From an uncultured Aquimarina sp. (GTDB taxonomy: Bacteria; Bacteroidota; Bacteroidia; Flavobacteriales; Flavobacteriaceae), in contig NZ_CANLYD010000006.1 of assembly GCF_947495315.1 (NCBI RefSeq), forward strand, positions 124,001 to 188,000: a stretch of 64,000 nt of DNA, read 5' to 3'. How positions within the stretch are numbered: the stretch's first letter is position 1; each line of letters begins with the position of its first letter. Below are positions 51,467-60,591 of the stretch, piece by piece. The position numbers were made by a program, and so were the translations under genes. Under the pieces are notes generated by a model. That model did no database searches. It saw only the letters and a list, made by a program, of their open reading frames with translations, and was not told the DNA's origin.

Positions 51467-52747
51467 ATGGATACAGTAAAACTACATTCAATTACATATT
51501 CGGAAGAAGGTCGAAAGATCAACTATGAGTATTCTGTTGGTTCTAATATCCAGAAACTGTTTGTAGAAAATCAATCTTTTTATTCTAAGTATCAAATTGA
51601 TGTTAGTGCTACACCGGCAAGTATAGCAGTAATTCCGTTTTTGTCTAATGTATTACCAATGGCATGGTTTGCAGGTTTTTCTATCGAGGTAGACGAGGTA
51701 GATGAGGACTTTTACAATGCACAGGAGAAAATTAAACAAGAATTCGCTAAGCGAGATACTTCTAATAGACTTGAAGGAACATTAATTGCTAAGAAATTAA
51801 TAAAAAATTCATTAAATGGCTCTAGGTCAGCCATGCTTTTTAGTGGTGGAGTAGATGCATATGCTACCTATATTAGAATCTATAATCGAAAACCTGATTT
51901 AATTACACTTCACGGTGCAGATATCACTATAGAGGATAAAGATCAATGGAATGATTTTACTGGTTTTATCGATAATGAAGAGCTGCTTAATGATAATCAT
52001 AAAGAATATATAGAAACGAACCTTAGAGATTTTTATACGTATCAAGTAGAGCTTTTATTGAAAGATATTGGATGGTGGGGAAAAGTACAACACGGATTAG
52101 CTTTGGTAGGATCAATCGCTCCTTTATCGTTTGTAAATAAATATGATTCAGTTTATATAGCATCTTCTTATACAGATCATATTGATATTGATTGGGGATC
52201 TACACCAGAGATTGATAAAAAAATAACTTGGGGTTCAGGTTTCAAAGTATTTCATGATGGTTATGAATTAAAAAGACAGGATAAAGTAGACCTAATTGCA
52301 AAATTCGCTTCAGAAAAAAAGAAAAGATTCAGACTACGAGTATGTTATTCTGAAAAAAGAACCGAATTTAACTGTAGTTATTGCGAGAAATGTTTCAGAA
52401 CGATACTTGGTCTTATTTTGAACAATCAAAACCCTAATGAATATGGTTTTAAAGTTGATGGAAGTGTTTATGATAAAATTTATCAAATATTACATATAGG
52501 TTCTGGAAGCAAAGGTGTAAAATATTTTTGGTGGGAGTTGATGGAAAAAGCAAAAAGTGTGGATACTTTTTTTGTTTTCTCTGATGTAGAGACCGAGACT
52601 AAGCATATGAACGATTTTAGAAATGGAAAAGTAGATAGGCTTTTAGAAGAAAAAGTTAATAATGCTAACAAGGGAACAAACAGATTAAAGTTTATTATTA
52701 GAAATAAGTTTCCTTGGCTGCAAAAAATATATAGAAAATTTAAATAG
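51467..52747 (+). CDS. QueC-like PP-loop ATP pyrophosphatase in polysaccharide locus
   Basis: This 426-residue protein has a PP-loop LFSGGVDA at 124-131, which binds and adenylates with ATP. A zinc-type cluster C-x9-C-x2-C-x2-C is formed by Cys293, 303, 306 and 309. The pair of motifs is the layout of QueC/ExsB-like enzymes. The extra N-terminal 120 and C-terminal 110 residues are not QueC-like. In polysaccharide loci PP-loop enzymes such as WbpG amidate sugars. Here a carboxyl of a HexNAcA could be the substrate, by inference. It is nine bases after wzx. Confidence 0.75.
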   Translation: MDTVKLHSITYSEEGRKINYEYSVGSNIQKLFVENQSFYSKYQIDVSATPASIAVIPFLSNVLPMAWFAGFSIEVDEVDEDFYNAQEKIKQEFAKRDTSNRLEGTLIAKKLIKNSLNGSRSAMLFSGGVDAYATYIRIYNRKPDLITLHGADITIEDKDQWNDFTGFIDNEELLNDNHKEYIETNLRDFYTYQVELLLKDIGWWGKVQHGLALVGSIAPLSFVNKYDSVYIASSYTDHIDIDWGSTPEIDKKITWGSGFKVFHDGYELKRQDKVDLIAKFASEKKKRFRLRVCYSEKRTEFNCSYCEKCFRTILGLILNNQNPNEYGFKVDGSVYDKIYQILHIGSGSKGVKYFWWELMEKAKSVDTFFVFSDVETETKHMNDFRNGKVDRLLEEKVNNANKGTNRLKFIIRNKFPWLQKIYRKFK

Positions 52748-52776
52748 AACAAGAACAATGTAAATTGTAGAGTTAT

Positions 52777-53748
52777 ATGAAATACGGATTACTTACATAC
52801 GATGAGAATAAGCGTTTTTTTAACGTTGGAGATAATGTTCAAAGTCTAGCGGCAAAACAGTTTTTGCCCAAGGTGGATACCTATCTTAATAGAGAACAAT
52901 TAGGAGATTATAAAGGAGATCCTATAAAATTAATCATGAATGGTTGGTTTACACATAATACCCATCATTGGGTCCCTTCAGAAGATATCGTTCCTCTTTT
53001 TGTCTCTTTTCATATGAATAACACCGCTGCACCGGCAATGTTAAGTGAAAAAGGGATAGCTTATTTAAAGAAACACCAACCTATAGGATGTAGAGATCAA
53101 TTTACTGCGGATACCCTAAAGGCAAAAGGTATTGATGCACATTTCACTGGATGTTTAACGTTAACATTAGATTCATATAAAGTTGATGACTCTGAAAGAG
53201 GAAATGATATATATATTGTAGATCCTCTATATAGTTATCCAAGACCCGAAAGAGTATTTTATAATACGAAACAGACAATTAAAAATATACTTAATGGATC
53301 TGCCTTTCAATTAGGAAAAAAGAAAAGACACCTGAAAAATTTTGTAAGTAAGGAAGTACTTGATAGTGCAATATTTGTTAATCAAGAACCTCCATCCAAT
53401 ACCTATACGGATGAGCAAAAGTTTGATATGGCAGAAGAATTACTCAATAAATATGCAAAAGCAAAATTAGTTATCACTTCGAGGATTCATTGTGCATTAC
53501 CTTGTCTAGCAATGGGAACACCTGTTATTTTTATTAATGGTTTTGATAGTTTTGTTGACTCTTGTCGATTTGATGGGATACTAGAATTATTTAATCGTAT
53601 TGATATTGATGCAAAAACAGGAACGTTTACAAGCAATTTTGGATTGGAAGATAAGATCCAAAAGGACACTAAAATTACCAATTTGGAGAAACATCATGAT
53701 TTAGCAAATCCTTTAAAAGAGATTTGTAAGAAATTCATTAACAAATAA
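52777..53748 (+). CDS. polysaccharide pyruvyl transferase family protein
   Basis: This 323-residue protein has the family's glycosyltransferase-B-like layout. NVGDNVQSLAAKQFLP is near the start, PIGCRDQFTADTLKAKGIDAHFTGCLTLTLD in the middle and VITSRIHCALPCLAMGTPVIFIN at the acceptor/donor site. Such proteins add pyruvate ketals to sugars, though many members of the family are untested. Three bases separate it from the GT32 gene. Confidence 0.85.
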   Translation: MKYGLLTYDENKRFFNVGDNVQSLAAKQFLPKVDTYLNREQLGDYKGDPIKLIMNGWFTHNTHHWVPSEDIVPLFVSFHMNNTAAPAMLSEKGIAYLKKHQPIGCRDQFTADTLKAKGIDAHFTGCLTLTLDSYKVDDSERGNDIYIVDPLYSYPRPERVFYNTKQTIKNILNGSAFQLGKKKRHLKNFVSKEVLDSAIFVNQEPPSNTYTDEQKFDMAEELLNKYAKAKLVITSRIHCALPCLAMGTPVIFINGFDSFVDSCRFDGILELFNRIDIDAKTGTFTSNFGLEDKIQKDTKITNLEKHHDLANPLKEICKKFINK

Positions 53749-53751
53749 AAT

Positions 53752-54528
53752 ATGATACCTAAAATAATACATTATTGTTGGTTAAGCGGGGATAAGTTCC
53801 CTGGCTTGATCGAAAAATGTATAGCTACCTGGAAAGAAAAGCTTCCGGAATATGAATTTATGTTATGGGATACTAATAGATTTCCTTTAGAAAATAATGA
53901 GTGGGTAAGACAAGCCTTTGAAACAAAAAAATATGCTTTTGCGGCAGATTATATTAGATTGCATGCTGTGCATAAATATGGAGGTATTTATTTAGACACA
54001 GATATCGAAGTGATCAAAAGCTACAACTCCTTATTGCATTTGCCGTATTTTGTAGGCTCAGAAGGAGGAGGTATTATAGAAGCAGGAGTTTTTGGAGCAG
54101 AAAAAGGATCTAAGTGGATTGCAGATTGTTTAAAACATTATGAAAATAGATCCTTTATTAAACAAGATGGAAGTTATGATACGCTAACATTGCCTAGAAT
54201 TATGATGGGGAATATTCAAAAGAATCATTCTATAATCGAAATGGTAGATCCGGTTCCCGAAGAATTATCTTATAGTAAATCTGACTCAGAGTTATTTATG
54301 TTTCCTGAAGACTTCTTTTGTGCAAAAAACCAAGGTACAGGTATCATAGAAAAGACATCTAGAACTTTTTCGATTCATCATTTTGCAATGTCTTGGTTGC
54401 CTCAGAAGACTACTTTTTTACCAAATCTAAAAAGGAAACTGATTCGTGTTTTTGGAGTAAAATTTGTTTTGGGAGTAATAGGTTTTTTAAGATTAAAAAA
54501 AATCAAGTCAGCAGTCTCAAAAAAGTGA
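53752..54528 (+). CDS. GT32-type glycosyltransferase
   Basis: This 258-residue enzyme opens IPKIIHYCWLSGDKFPGLIEKCIATWKEKLPEYEFMLWD, the Gly_transf_sug motif. The donor-binding DxD lies in YGGIYLDTDIEVIKS, preceded by AFAADYIRLHAVHKYGG. It is probably a cytosolic retaining transferase that adds one sugar to the repeat unit. A 192-base gap follows before the next gene, in which no coding sequence or clear promoter was seen. Confidence 0.88.
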   Translation: MIPKIIHYCWLSGDKFPGLIEKCIATWKEKLPEYEFMLWDTNRFPLENNEWVRQAFETKKYAFAADYIRLHAVHKYGGIYLDTDIEVIKSYNSLLHLPYFVGSEGGGIIEAGVFGAEKGSKWIADCLKHYENRSFIKQDGSYDTLTLPRIMMGNIQKNHSIIEMVDPVPEELSYSKSDSELFMFPEDFFCAKNQGTGIIEKTSRTFSIHHFAMSWLPQKTTFLPNLKRKLIRVFGVKFVLGVIGFLRLKKIKSAVSKK

Positions 54529-54720
54529 GATGATCTAATCTAATAAATTTATTAAAGCAGATTTTACAAAGGTTTTATTTGATTCGATTTCAAGTTAGTC
54601 TGAATTTTATGATAAAAAAGATTTTCAAGTAAAGTAAGGTATTTAAAAAAATGAAACGAGTATTCCTCTCAATATTTTTTAATATTTCAAAAGTTGCAGA
54701 TAACACATTAAATTAAACTA

Positions 54721-55932
54721 ATGAAAAGAATATTACTTATAATGCCTTATGGAAGTGTAGGAGGAATGGAACGTCTTGCCTTAACATTTTATAATCATTA
54801 TAAAATGAAAGGTGATACTGTAAAAGCTATGAAAATCATAAAGTTAGATAATGATATCATTAATTTTGGAGATGATGAATTGTTTTTTAAGCCATATGAT
54901 TTTAATAAAATGACCAAAGTAGAACGAATTCTATTTTATGTTAAAGCACCCTTGCTGTTAAGAAAAATAATTAAAAAAGAGAAAATCACGCATTCCATTG
55001 CATTTGGTGATATGGCTAATATTTTTAGTTCTTTAACCTTTACAAAAGAACTTAAGATAGGAAGTTTACACGCATTGAAAAGTGTAGAGCTTAAGAATAA
55101 GACTTTATTGAATAAATTGCTTAAAACTTGTTTTAATACGAGTTTTAAAAATTTCAATAAATTGGTTTGTATTAGTAATGCAATAAAACAAGATCTTATT
55201 CAAAATTGTAAGTATCGTTTAGATAATTTGGAAATAATTTATAACCCTCATGATTTACAAGAGATAAAAAATAAATCACTAGAAGAGATTACCGATAAGG
55301 AGGAACAAGAGCTTTTTTTAGGTAATGTAATTCTTTTTTTAGGTAGATTATCTCATCAGAAATCACCTTGGCATCTTATTAAATCATTTTATTTATTAGG
55401 AGAAGAAAATAAGGATACAAAGCTTGTATTTGTGGGTGACGGTGTTCAAGAAGTAATTACTTACTGTAATTATCTAATATCAAAATTAAATCTAACTGAT
55501 AAAGTTGTTTTTTTAGGTAGAAAAAGCAACCCGTATAAGTATTTAGCTAAATCAAAGATGTTGGCTTTATCCTCATTGTATGAAGGAACACCAAATGTTA
55601 TTGTTGAGTCTATTTGTTTAGGAATTCCAGTGGTGTCATCTAATTGTACTGGGGGGATTATTGAGTTAATGAGTACTAAAAATGTTACGATAGATAACAA
55701 AAATGTAGAAGTCGAGTCTGGAATTATAACACCAAATTTTTATAAAGGAGACTTGTCAATTCCGACAGTTGATTCTATTATTGAAGAGGAAAGACATTTT
55801 GCAAAAGGGCTATCTGAAGTTTTATTGAATAATCGGTTTAAGGAAAATCTTAATAATAATAAGAATGATTTATTAAATAAATTTGATGTTGATCAGGTTT
55901 CTGAAGCATATTTAAAACCCTTAAAGAAATAG
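54721..55932 (+). CDS. GT4-type glycosyltransferase
   Basis: This 403-residue GT-B protein has an N-domain starting ILLIMPYGSVGGMERLALTFYNHYK. A C-domain follows with VILFLGRLSHQKSPWHLIKSFYLL, LVFVGDGVQEVI, VVFLGRKSNPYKYLAKSKMLALSSLYEGTPNVIVESICLG. The E-x7-E pair of GT4 enzymes is visible in YEGTPNVIVE. The sugar donor is unknown. It is followed by the polymerase 53 bases later. Confidence 0.9.
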   Translation: MKRILLIMPYGSVGGMERLALTFYNHYKMKGDTVKAMKIIKLDNDIINFGDDELFFKPYDFNKMTKVERILFYVKAPLLLRKIIKKEKITHSIAFGDMANIFSSLTFTKELKIGSLHALKSVELKNKTLLNKLLKTCFNTSFKNFNKLVCISNAIKQDLIQNCKYRLDNLEIIYNPHDLQEIKNKSLEEITDKEEQELFLGNVILFLGRLSHQKSPWHLIKSFYLLGEENKDTKLVFVGDGVQEVITYCNYLISKLNLTDKVVFLGRKSNPYKYLAKSKMLALSSLYEGTPNVIVESICLGIPVVSSNCTGGIIELMSTKNVTIDNKNVEVESGIITPNFYKGDLSIPTVDSIIEEERHFAKGLSEVLLNNRFKENLNNNKNDLLNKFDVDQVSEAYLKPLKK

Positions 55933-55985
55933 TTTATTATTAGTAGTAGTATGATACCGTATAGGGAAATCTATTAAATGCATAT

Positions 55986-57080
55986 ATGATTGATTTTATT
56001 CCATTAGAAAATTATTTTGGGTTATACATTAACCTTTTACTTGTTGTATCATTACTATGCCTTCTTAATTCATTTGTCTTACCTGTAAATAGCGTAAAAA
56101 ATCTTTTGTTTACCAATTTAGCCGGATACTCTATTTTTTTTGGAGTGATTCTATATTTGGGGCTAAGACCTATAAATGGGCATTATTTTGGAGATACTAT
56201 AAATTATGCAACCCATTATTATAGGTATATTTTAGGGGGTGAAATATTATCTGATAAAGATATCTTTTTTCATGTTTTTATGAAATTTTGTGCTGGAATA
56301 GTGAATATTCATATATTCTTTGTCATTTGCATGTTTCTCTATGTATATCCGCTTTTTAGAATTTCAAAGAAACTCTTTAAAGAGTATTGGTTTTATGCTT
56401 TCTTTATGTTTGTAGTTTCATTCTCTTTTTGGACTTATGGCGTAAACGGAGTAAGAAATGGAATAGCGACTTCTTTTTTTCTATGGGGCCTGTGTTATAA
56501 AGACAAGAAAATTATAATGGCACTGTTTTTTATTCTTTCTGCCTCATTTCATAAAACAATGTTGTTGCCAATTTTCGCTTTTTTGATAACATATCTATAT
56601 AACAACCCTAAATTTATTTTTGTAGGATGGTTAACTTGTATTCCTTTGTCGTTAATATTGAGCAGCGTATGGATTTCGTTTTTTAGTAGTATTGGTTTTG
56701 CAGATGATCGATTAACTGGATACTTAACTTCTGAAGCTGAATCCGGGACATTTGCCAGCACAGGGTTTAGATGGGATTTTCTATTTCATAGTGCTTTTGC
56801 AGTATTCGCTGGATGGTACTTTATCTACAAGAAGAAATTTGAAGATAAATTTTACTACCAATTGCTTAATACATATTTAATCTGTAATGGTTTTTGGATA
56901 CTAATAATCAAAGCTAATTATTCGAATCGATTTGCGTATTTATCTTGGTTTATGATGGGGTTAATTATTATTTATCCATTTCTCAAAGAAAGATTTTTTG
57001 AAAATCAACATTTTATGATAGGTAAAGTTATGTTTGTTTATTTTTCTTTTACTTATTTAATGTATTACTTATATAGCTAA
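55986..57080 (+). CDS. EpsG/Wzy-like polysaccharide polymerase
   Basis: This 364-residue integral membrane protein has about ten hydrophobic helices. It has the EpsG-type pattern: YGVNGVRNGIATSFFLWGLCY with Arg in a membrane-edge motif, and ILSASFHKTMLLPIFAF with the conserved His-Lys. These are typical of O-antigen/EPS polymerases. The gene is AT-rich like its neighbours. It would join flipped repeat units in the periplasm. Confidence 0.82.
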   Translation: MIDFIPLENYFGLYINLLLVVSLLCLLNSFVLPVNSVKNLLFTNLAGYSIFFGVILYLGLRPINGHYFGDTINYATHYYRYILGGEILSDKDIFFHVFMKFCAGIVNIHIFFVICMFLYVYPLFRISKKLFKEYWFYAFFMFVVSFSFWTYGVNGVRNGIATSFFLWGLCYKDKKIIMALFFILSASFHKTMLLPIFAFLITYLYNNPKFIFVGWLTCIPLSLILSSVWISFFSSIGFADDRLTGYLTSEAESGTFASTGFRWDFLFHSAFAVFAGWYFIYKKKFEDKFYYQLLNTYLICNGFWILIIKANYSNRFAYLSWFMMGLIIIYPFLKERFFENQHFMIGKVMFVYFSFTYLMYYLYS

Positions 57081-57087
57081 TTATTTT

Positions 57088-57972
57088 ATGAAAACGATCA
57101 CAGTATTTACACCGGCTTATAATCGAGCTTATTGCTTGCATAAATGTTATGAGAGTCTATTGAATCAACCAAATCAAGATTTTGTTTGGCTAGTAGTGGA
57201 TGATGGGTCAACTGATAATACAAAAGAATTAGTTTCATCTTGGATCCAGGAAAAAAAGATTGAAATCATATATCATTATCAAGAAAACCAAGGCATGCAC
57301 GGGGCGCATAATACAGCATATAAGTTAATTGAAACTGAACTCAATGTATGTGTAGATAGTGATGATTGCCTAGGAGTAGATGCGATCAATATCATACTTA
57401 AAAACTGGCAGTTGATTAAAAATAAGAAAATTTTCGCTGGCTTAGTAGGCTTAGATGCAGATATGAAAGGGAAAATTATAGGAACCAAAATCCCAAGTAC
57501 TATAAAAGAAACAACACTTTATGACCTTTATAAGAAACACGGAGTTAAAGGAGATAAGAAACTTGTTTATCGAACAGAGGTTGTGAAAAAATATCCGCCG
57601 TATCCACTCTTTGAAGGAGAGCGTTTTGTCCCACTCGGATACTTGTATCAACTAATAGATCAGGATTATAAATTATTGCCTGTAAATGAAGTCTTGTGCG
57701 AAGTGGAATATATGGAAGATGGTTCCAGCATGAATATTTTGAAACAATATAGAAGACATCCCAATGGTTTTGCCTTTTCTAGAAAAAGTAGAATGCAGCT
57801 AGACGAAAATTTTAAAGAAAAATTTAAGAATGCGATTCATTATGTTTCTAGTGCTATGTTTACTAAAAATGGATCATTTGTAACTGAGTCGCCTAAAAAA
57901 TTTATAACAATTTTAGCAATTCCATTTGGGATAGCGCTAAATTTATTTATCAGGTATAAAACAAAAAAATAA
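57088..57972 (+). CDS. GT2-type glycosyltransferase
   Basis: This 294-residue GT-A enzyme starts TITVFTPAYNRAYCLHKCYESLLNQ. Donor-binding residues lie in WLVVDDGSTDNTKELV and the DxD-like CVDSDDCLG. The C-terminal part is basic and ends with a weak hydrophobic stretch (ILAIPFGIALNLFIRY) that may touch the membrane. It is seven bases after the polymerase. The sugar transferred is unknown. Confidence 0.9.
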   Translation: MKTITVFTPAYNRAYCLHKCYESLLNQPNQDFVWLVVDDGSTDNTKELVSSWIQEKKIEIIYHYQENQGMHGAHNTAYKLIETELNVCVDSDDCLGVDAINIILKNWQLIKNKKIFAGLVGLDADMKGKIIGTKIPSTIKETTLYDLYKKHGVKGDKKLVYRTEVVKKYPPYPLFEGERFVPLGYLYQLIDQDYKLLPVNEVLCEVEYMEDGSSMNILKQYRRHPNGFAFSRKSRMQLDENFKEKFKNAIHYVSSAMFTKNGSFVTESPKKFITILAIPFGIALNLFIRYKTKK

Positions 57973-57978
57973 TTTTAA

Positions 57979-59118
57979 ATGTCAGCAATACGAGTTTTAC
58001 AAGTTTTTACGATCATGAATCGGGGAGGGGCAGAGTCCATGATTATGAATTACTATAGAAACATGGATAGGACAAAAATCCAATTTGATTTTTTAGTACA
58101 TAGAAAACAATCTGCTGCATTTGATCAGGAGATTACTGATTTAGGAGGAAAGATATATCGTTTCGATCCGATTAATCCTCTTTTTCCAGGGAGTTATTAT
58201 AAAAATTTAAGACTTTTTTTTAAGGAACATTCAGAATATAAAATAATACATTCTCATTTAAACACCTTTAGTTATTTTCCACTTAAAGTTGCAAAAGAAT
58301 TCGGAGTCCCTTGTAGAATAGCCCACGCGCATATTGCTCTTGAAAAGATAAAATTTTCTAATATATTTTCTGGAGGTGAAGGGCTAAAAGAAACGCTAAA
58401 AAGCATAATTAAAATATGGCTTAAAAGGCGCATTCATAAACCTACAACGCATAATTTTACTTGTGGTGATAAAGCAGGGATATGGTTATTTGGCTCAGAT
58501 ACTAATCATACGACAATGAATAATGCTGTCGATGCAGAAAAATTTATTTTTAATGAAGAAACTCGTGCTTCATATAGAAAGGAGTTTAACTTTGAGAATC
58601 AATTAGTAATAGGGCATGTAGGTAGTTTTACAAAACAAAAAAACCATTCTTATCTATTAAAAATTTTCTCCGAATTACTTCAATCATATCCACAGTCCAA
58701 ATTAATTTTAATTGGTGGTGGTCCTTTAAAAGAATCTATTAAATCAGAAGCAGTAGAACTAGGTATACAAGGTGATGTGAAGTTTCTAGGTGTTAGAGAG
58801 GATATACCGCAATTAATACAGATGCTTGATTTTTTTGTGTTTCCTTCCTTTTATGAAGGTTTACCAGTTACTTTGATAGAAGCGCAATCCGCAGGATTAA
58901 AAATAATTGCATCAGATACTATTACCGAGGAAGTACTATTAACAGATGATATTAAATTCTTATCTATTAAAGAAAACCCTTCTTTTTGGGTTAAGCCTAT
59001 TTTGGATTTAAAGAATTATGAAAGGAAAAATAATCTTGATATTATTAAAGATAAAAAGTACGATATAAAACAGAATGTAAAAGAAATTGAAAAATTTTAT
59101 CTACAACAGTTGAACTAG
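57979..59118 (+). CDS. GT4-type glycosyltransferase
   Basis: This 379-residue protein resembles EpsF-type transferases. It has RVLQVFTIMNRGGAESMIMNYYRNMDRTKIQFDFLVH at the start, HSHLNTFSYFPLKVAKEFGVPCRIAHAH in the acceptor half, and IGHVGSFTKQKNHSYLLKIF and FPSFYEGLPVTLIEAQSAGL in the donor half. The E-x7-E motif is intact. Six bases separate it from the upstream GT2 gene and five from the next, so co-translation is likely. Confidence 0.92.
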   Translation: MSAIRVLQVFTIMNRGGAESMIMNYYRNMDRTKIQFDFLVHRKQSAAFDQEITDLGGKIYRFDPINPLFPGSYYKNLRLFFKEHSEYKIIHSHLNTFSYFPLKVAKEFGVPCRIAHAHIALEKIKFSNIFSGGEGLKETLKSIIKIWLKRRIHKPTTHNFTCGDKAGIWLFGSDTNHTTMNNAVDAEKFIFNEETRASYRKEFNFENQLVIGHVGSFTKQKNHSYLLKIFSELLQSYPQSKLILIGGGPLKESIKSEAVELGIQGDVKFLGVREDIPQLIQMLDFFVFPSFYEGLPVTLIEAQSAGLKIIASDTITEEVLLTDDIKFLSIKENPSFWVKPILDLKNYERKNNLDIIKDKKYDIKQNVKEIEKFYLQQLN

Positions 59119-59123
59119 GAATT

Positions 59124-60521
59124 ATGAGTCTACAAGAAAAAATTTATAAGAACTCTCCCTATTTTATTAAATTCTTATTATTGAACGTAAAAGGTTATTT
59201 GAATTATAAGCAAAGGTATAACGATGAGTATAAAGGATTTCTTAAAGAACATATAGATATCTGGGATGCTACCGTTGAAAAAAGCATTGATTTTCAAAAA
59301 AAAAAGCTAAGTAGTTTATTAATAGAAGTTTTCTCTTTTTCAGATTGGTATTCCTCCAAAATGAAAGCAAAAGGAATTACTTTGCAATCCATTGAAGAAA
59401 ATCCTTTTGATGTATTAAAACAAATGCCCGTTTTAAGTAAAAATGAACGAAGAGAAAATGTCGACCTAATCGTTAATAAAAACCGTAAAACTGCACTTGT
59501 TGGACATACGAGCGGTACATCAGGAACTCCAATGATTGATTATATTGATAAAGAATCGATAAACATATCATTTGCTATTTGGAAAAGATTCCACAGGGTA
59601 ATTGGAATTAATGATAAAATTAGACAAGTTCGTTTTTCTGGAAGGTTGATCGTAGAAACCACCTCAAAAAAACCTCCATTCTGGGTTTTCAATTACTTTG
59701 AAAAACAGCTATTAATGTCTACATATCATCTTACGGATGATAACCTTCCTCATTTTATAAAAAAGCTTAACAGTTTTAAACCGGTTTTATTAGATGGATA
59801 TCCTTCTGCAATCTATATCATAAGTAGATTTATTAATAAGAACAATATCCAATTGAGTTTCATCCCGAAAGCTATAGCCGTTACAGCTGAAACCTTATAT
59901 GATTATCAACGGTCAGAGATAGAAAAAGCTTTTCAATGCAAGGTTTTTAATCAATATGCCTCAAGTGAAGGAAGCCCATTTATTACAGAATGTACTGAAG
60001 GTAATCTACATTTAAATATAGATTCAGGTTTCTTTGAGTTTATAAATGTAGAAGGTAAGAAGGCTCAACCCGGTGAGATTGCAAAATTGGTTGTTACCAG
60101 TTTTATAAATTTGAAAACACCTTTAATACGTTATGACATAGGAGATACCGTTCAATTAGCGGAAGAAGGAGAAACTTGTTCCTGCGGTTGTTTGATGCCT
60201 ATAATAAAAAAATTAACAGGAAGAGAAGACGATATTCTTTGGACAGAGGAAAAGGGATATGTAGGAAGAATGGATACGGCATATAAGGGGTTAAAAGGAA
60301 TTATAAAAAGTCAATTAATTCAAAGAGAAACAGATAAATTAACCGTAAAGATAGTTCCGGATACTAATTTTACAACAGCAGTAGAAAAAGAATTAATAAG
60401 CAATCTTCAAAACCGCTTAGGCCAAAGTATTACAATAAAAATAGAATTGGTAGATGATATCCCGTTAGGAGCCAATGGTAAGTTTAAAACAGTAATAAGA
60501 AGTTTTACTATAGATTTATAA
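59124..60521 (+). CDS. CapK/PaaK-like adenylate-forming enzyme
   Basis: This 465-residue protein is of the phenylacetate-CoA ligase/coenzyme F390 synthetase group. The ATP loop is GHTSGTSGTPMIDY. FNQYASSEGSPFITECTEG and LIRYDIGDTVQLAEEGETCSCG follow, with a C-terminal AMP-binding subdomain containing GREDDILW. CapK-like members are frequent in capsule loci, but their reaction is unsettled. Carboxyl activation for acylation or amidation is possible. Last gene of the locus. Confidence 0.87.
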   Translation: MSLQEKIYKNSPYFIKFLLLNVKGYLNYKQRYNDEYKGFLKEHIDIWDATVEKSIDFQKKKLSSLLIEVFSFSDWYSSKMKAKGITLQSIEENPFDVLKQMPVLSKNERRENVDLIVNKNRKTALVGHTSGTSGTPMIDYIDKESINISFAIWKRFHRVIGINDKIRQVRFSGRLIVETTSKKPPFWVFNYFEKQLLMSTYHLTDDNLPHFIKKLNSFKPVLLDGYPSAIYIISRFINKNNIQLSFIPKAIAVTAETLYDYQRSEIEKAFQCKVFNQYASSEGSPFITECTEGNLHLNIDSGFFEFINVEGKKAQPGEIAKLVVTSFINLKTPLIRYDIGDTVQLAEEGETCSCGCLMPIIKKLTGREDDILWTEEKGYVGRMDTAYKGLKGIIKSQLIQRETDKLTVKIVPDTNFTTAVEKELISNLQNRLGQSITIKIELVDDIPLGANGKFKTVIRSFTIDL

Positions 60522-60523
60522 TG

Positions 60524-60562
60524 AATTGAGTCTGTACTTAAATTTTAAGTACAGACTCAATT
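60524..60562. terminator. 18-bp perfect hairpin after the polysaccharide operon
   Basis: Bases 60524-60541 and 60545-60562 are perfect reverse complements around a three-base loop, beginning three bases after the stop of the CapK-like gene. It lies between convergent genes and could stop both transcripts, although no long U-tract follows. Confidence 0.7.
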
Positions 60563-60591
60563 ACTAATTTAGTTTACTAAAAAGGCTTTAT

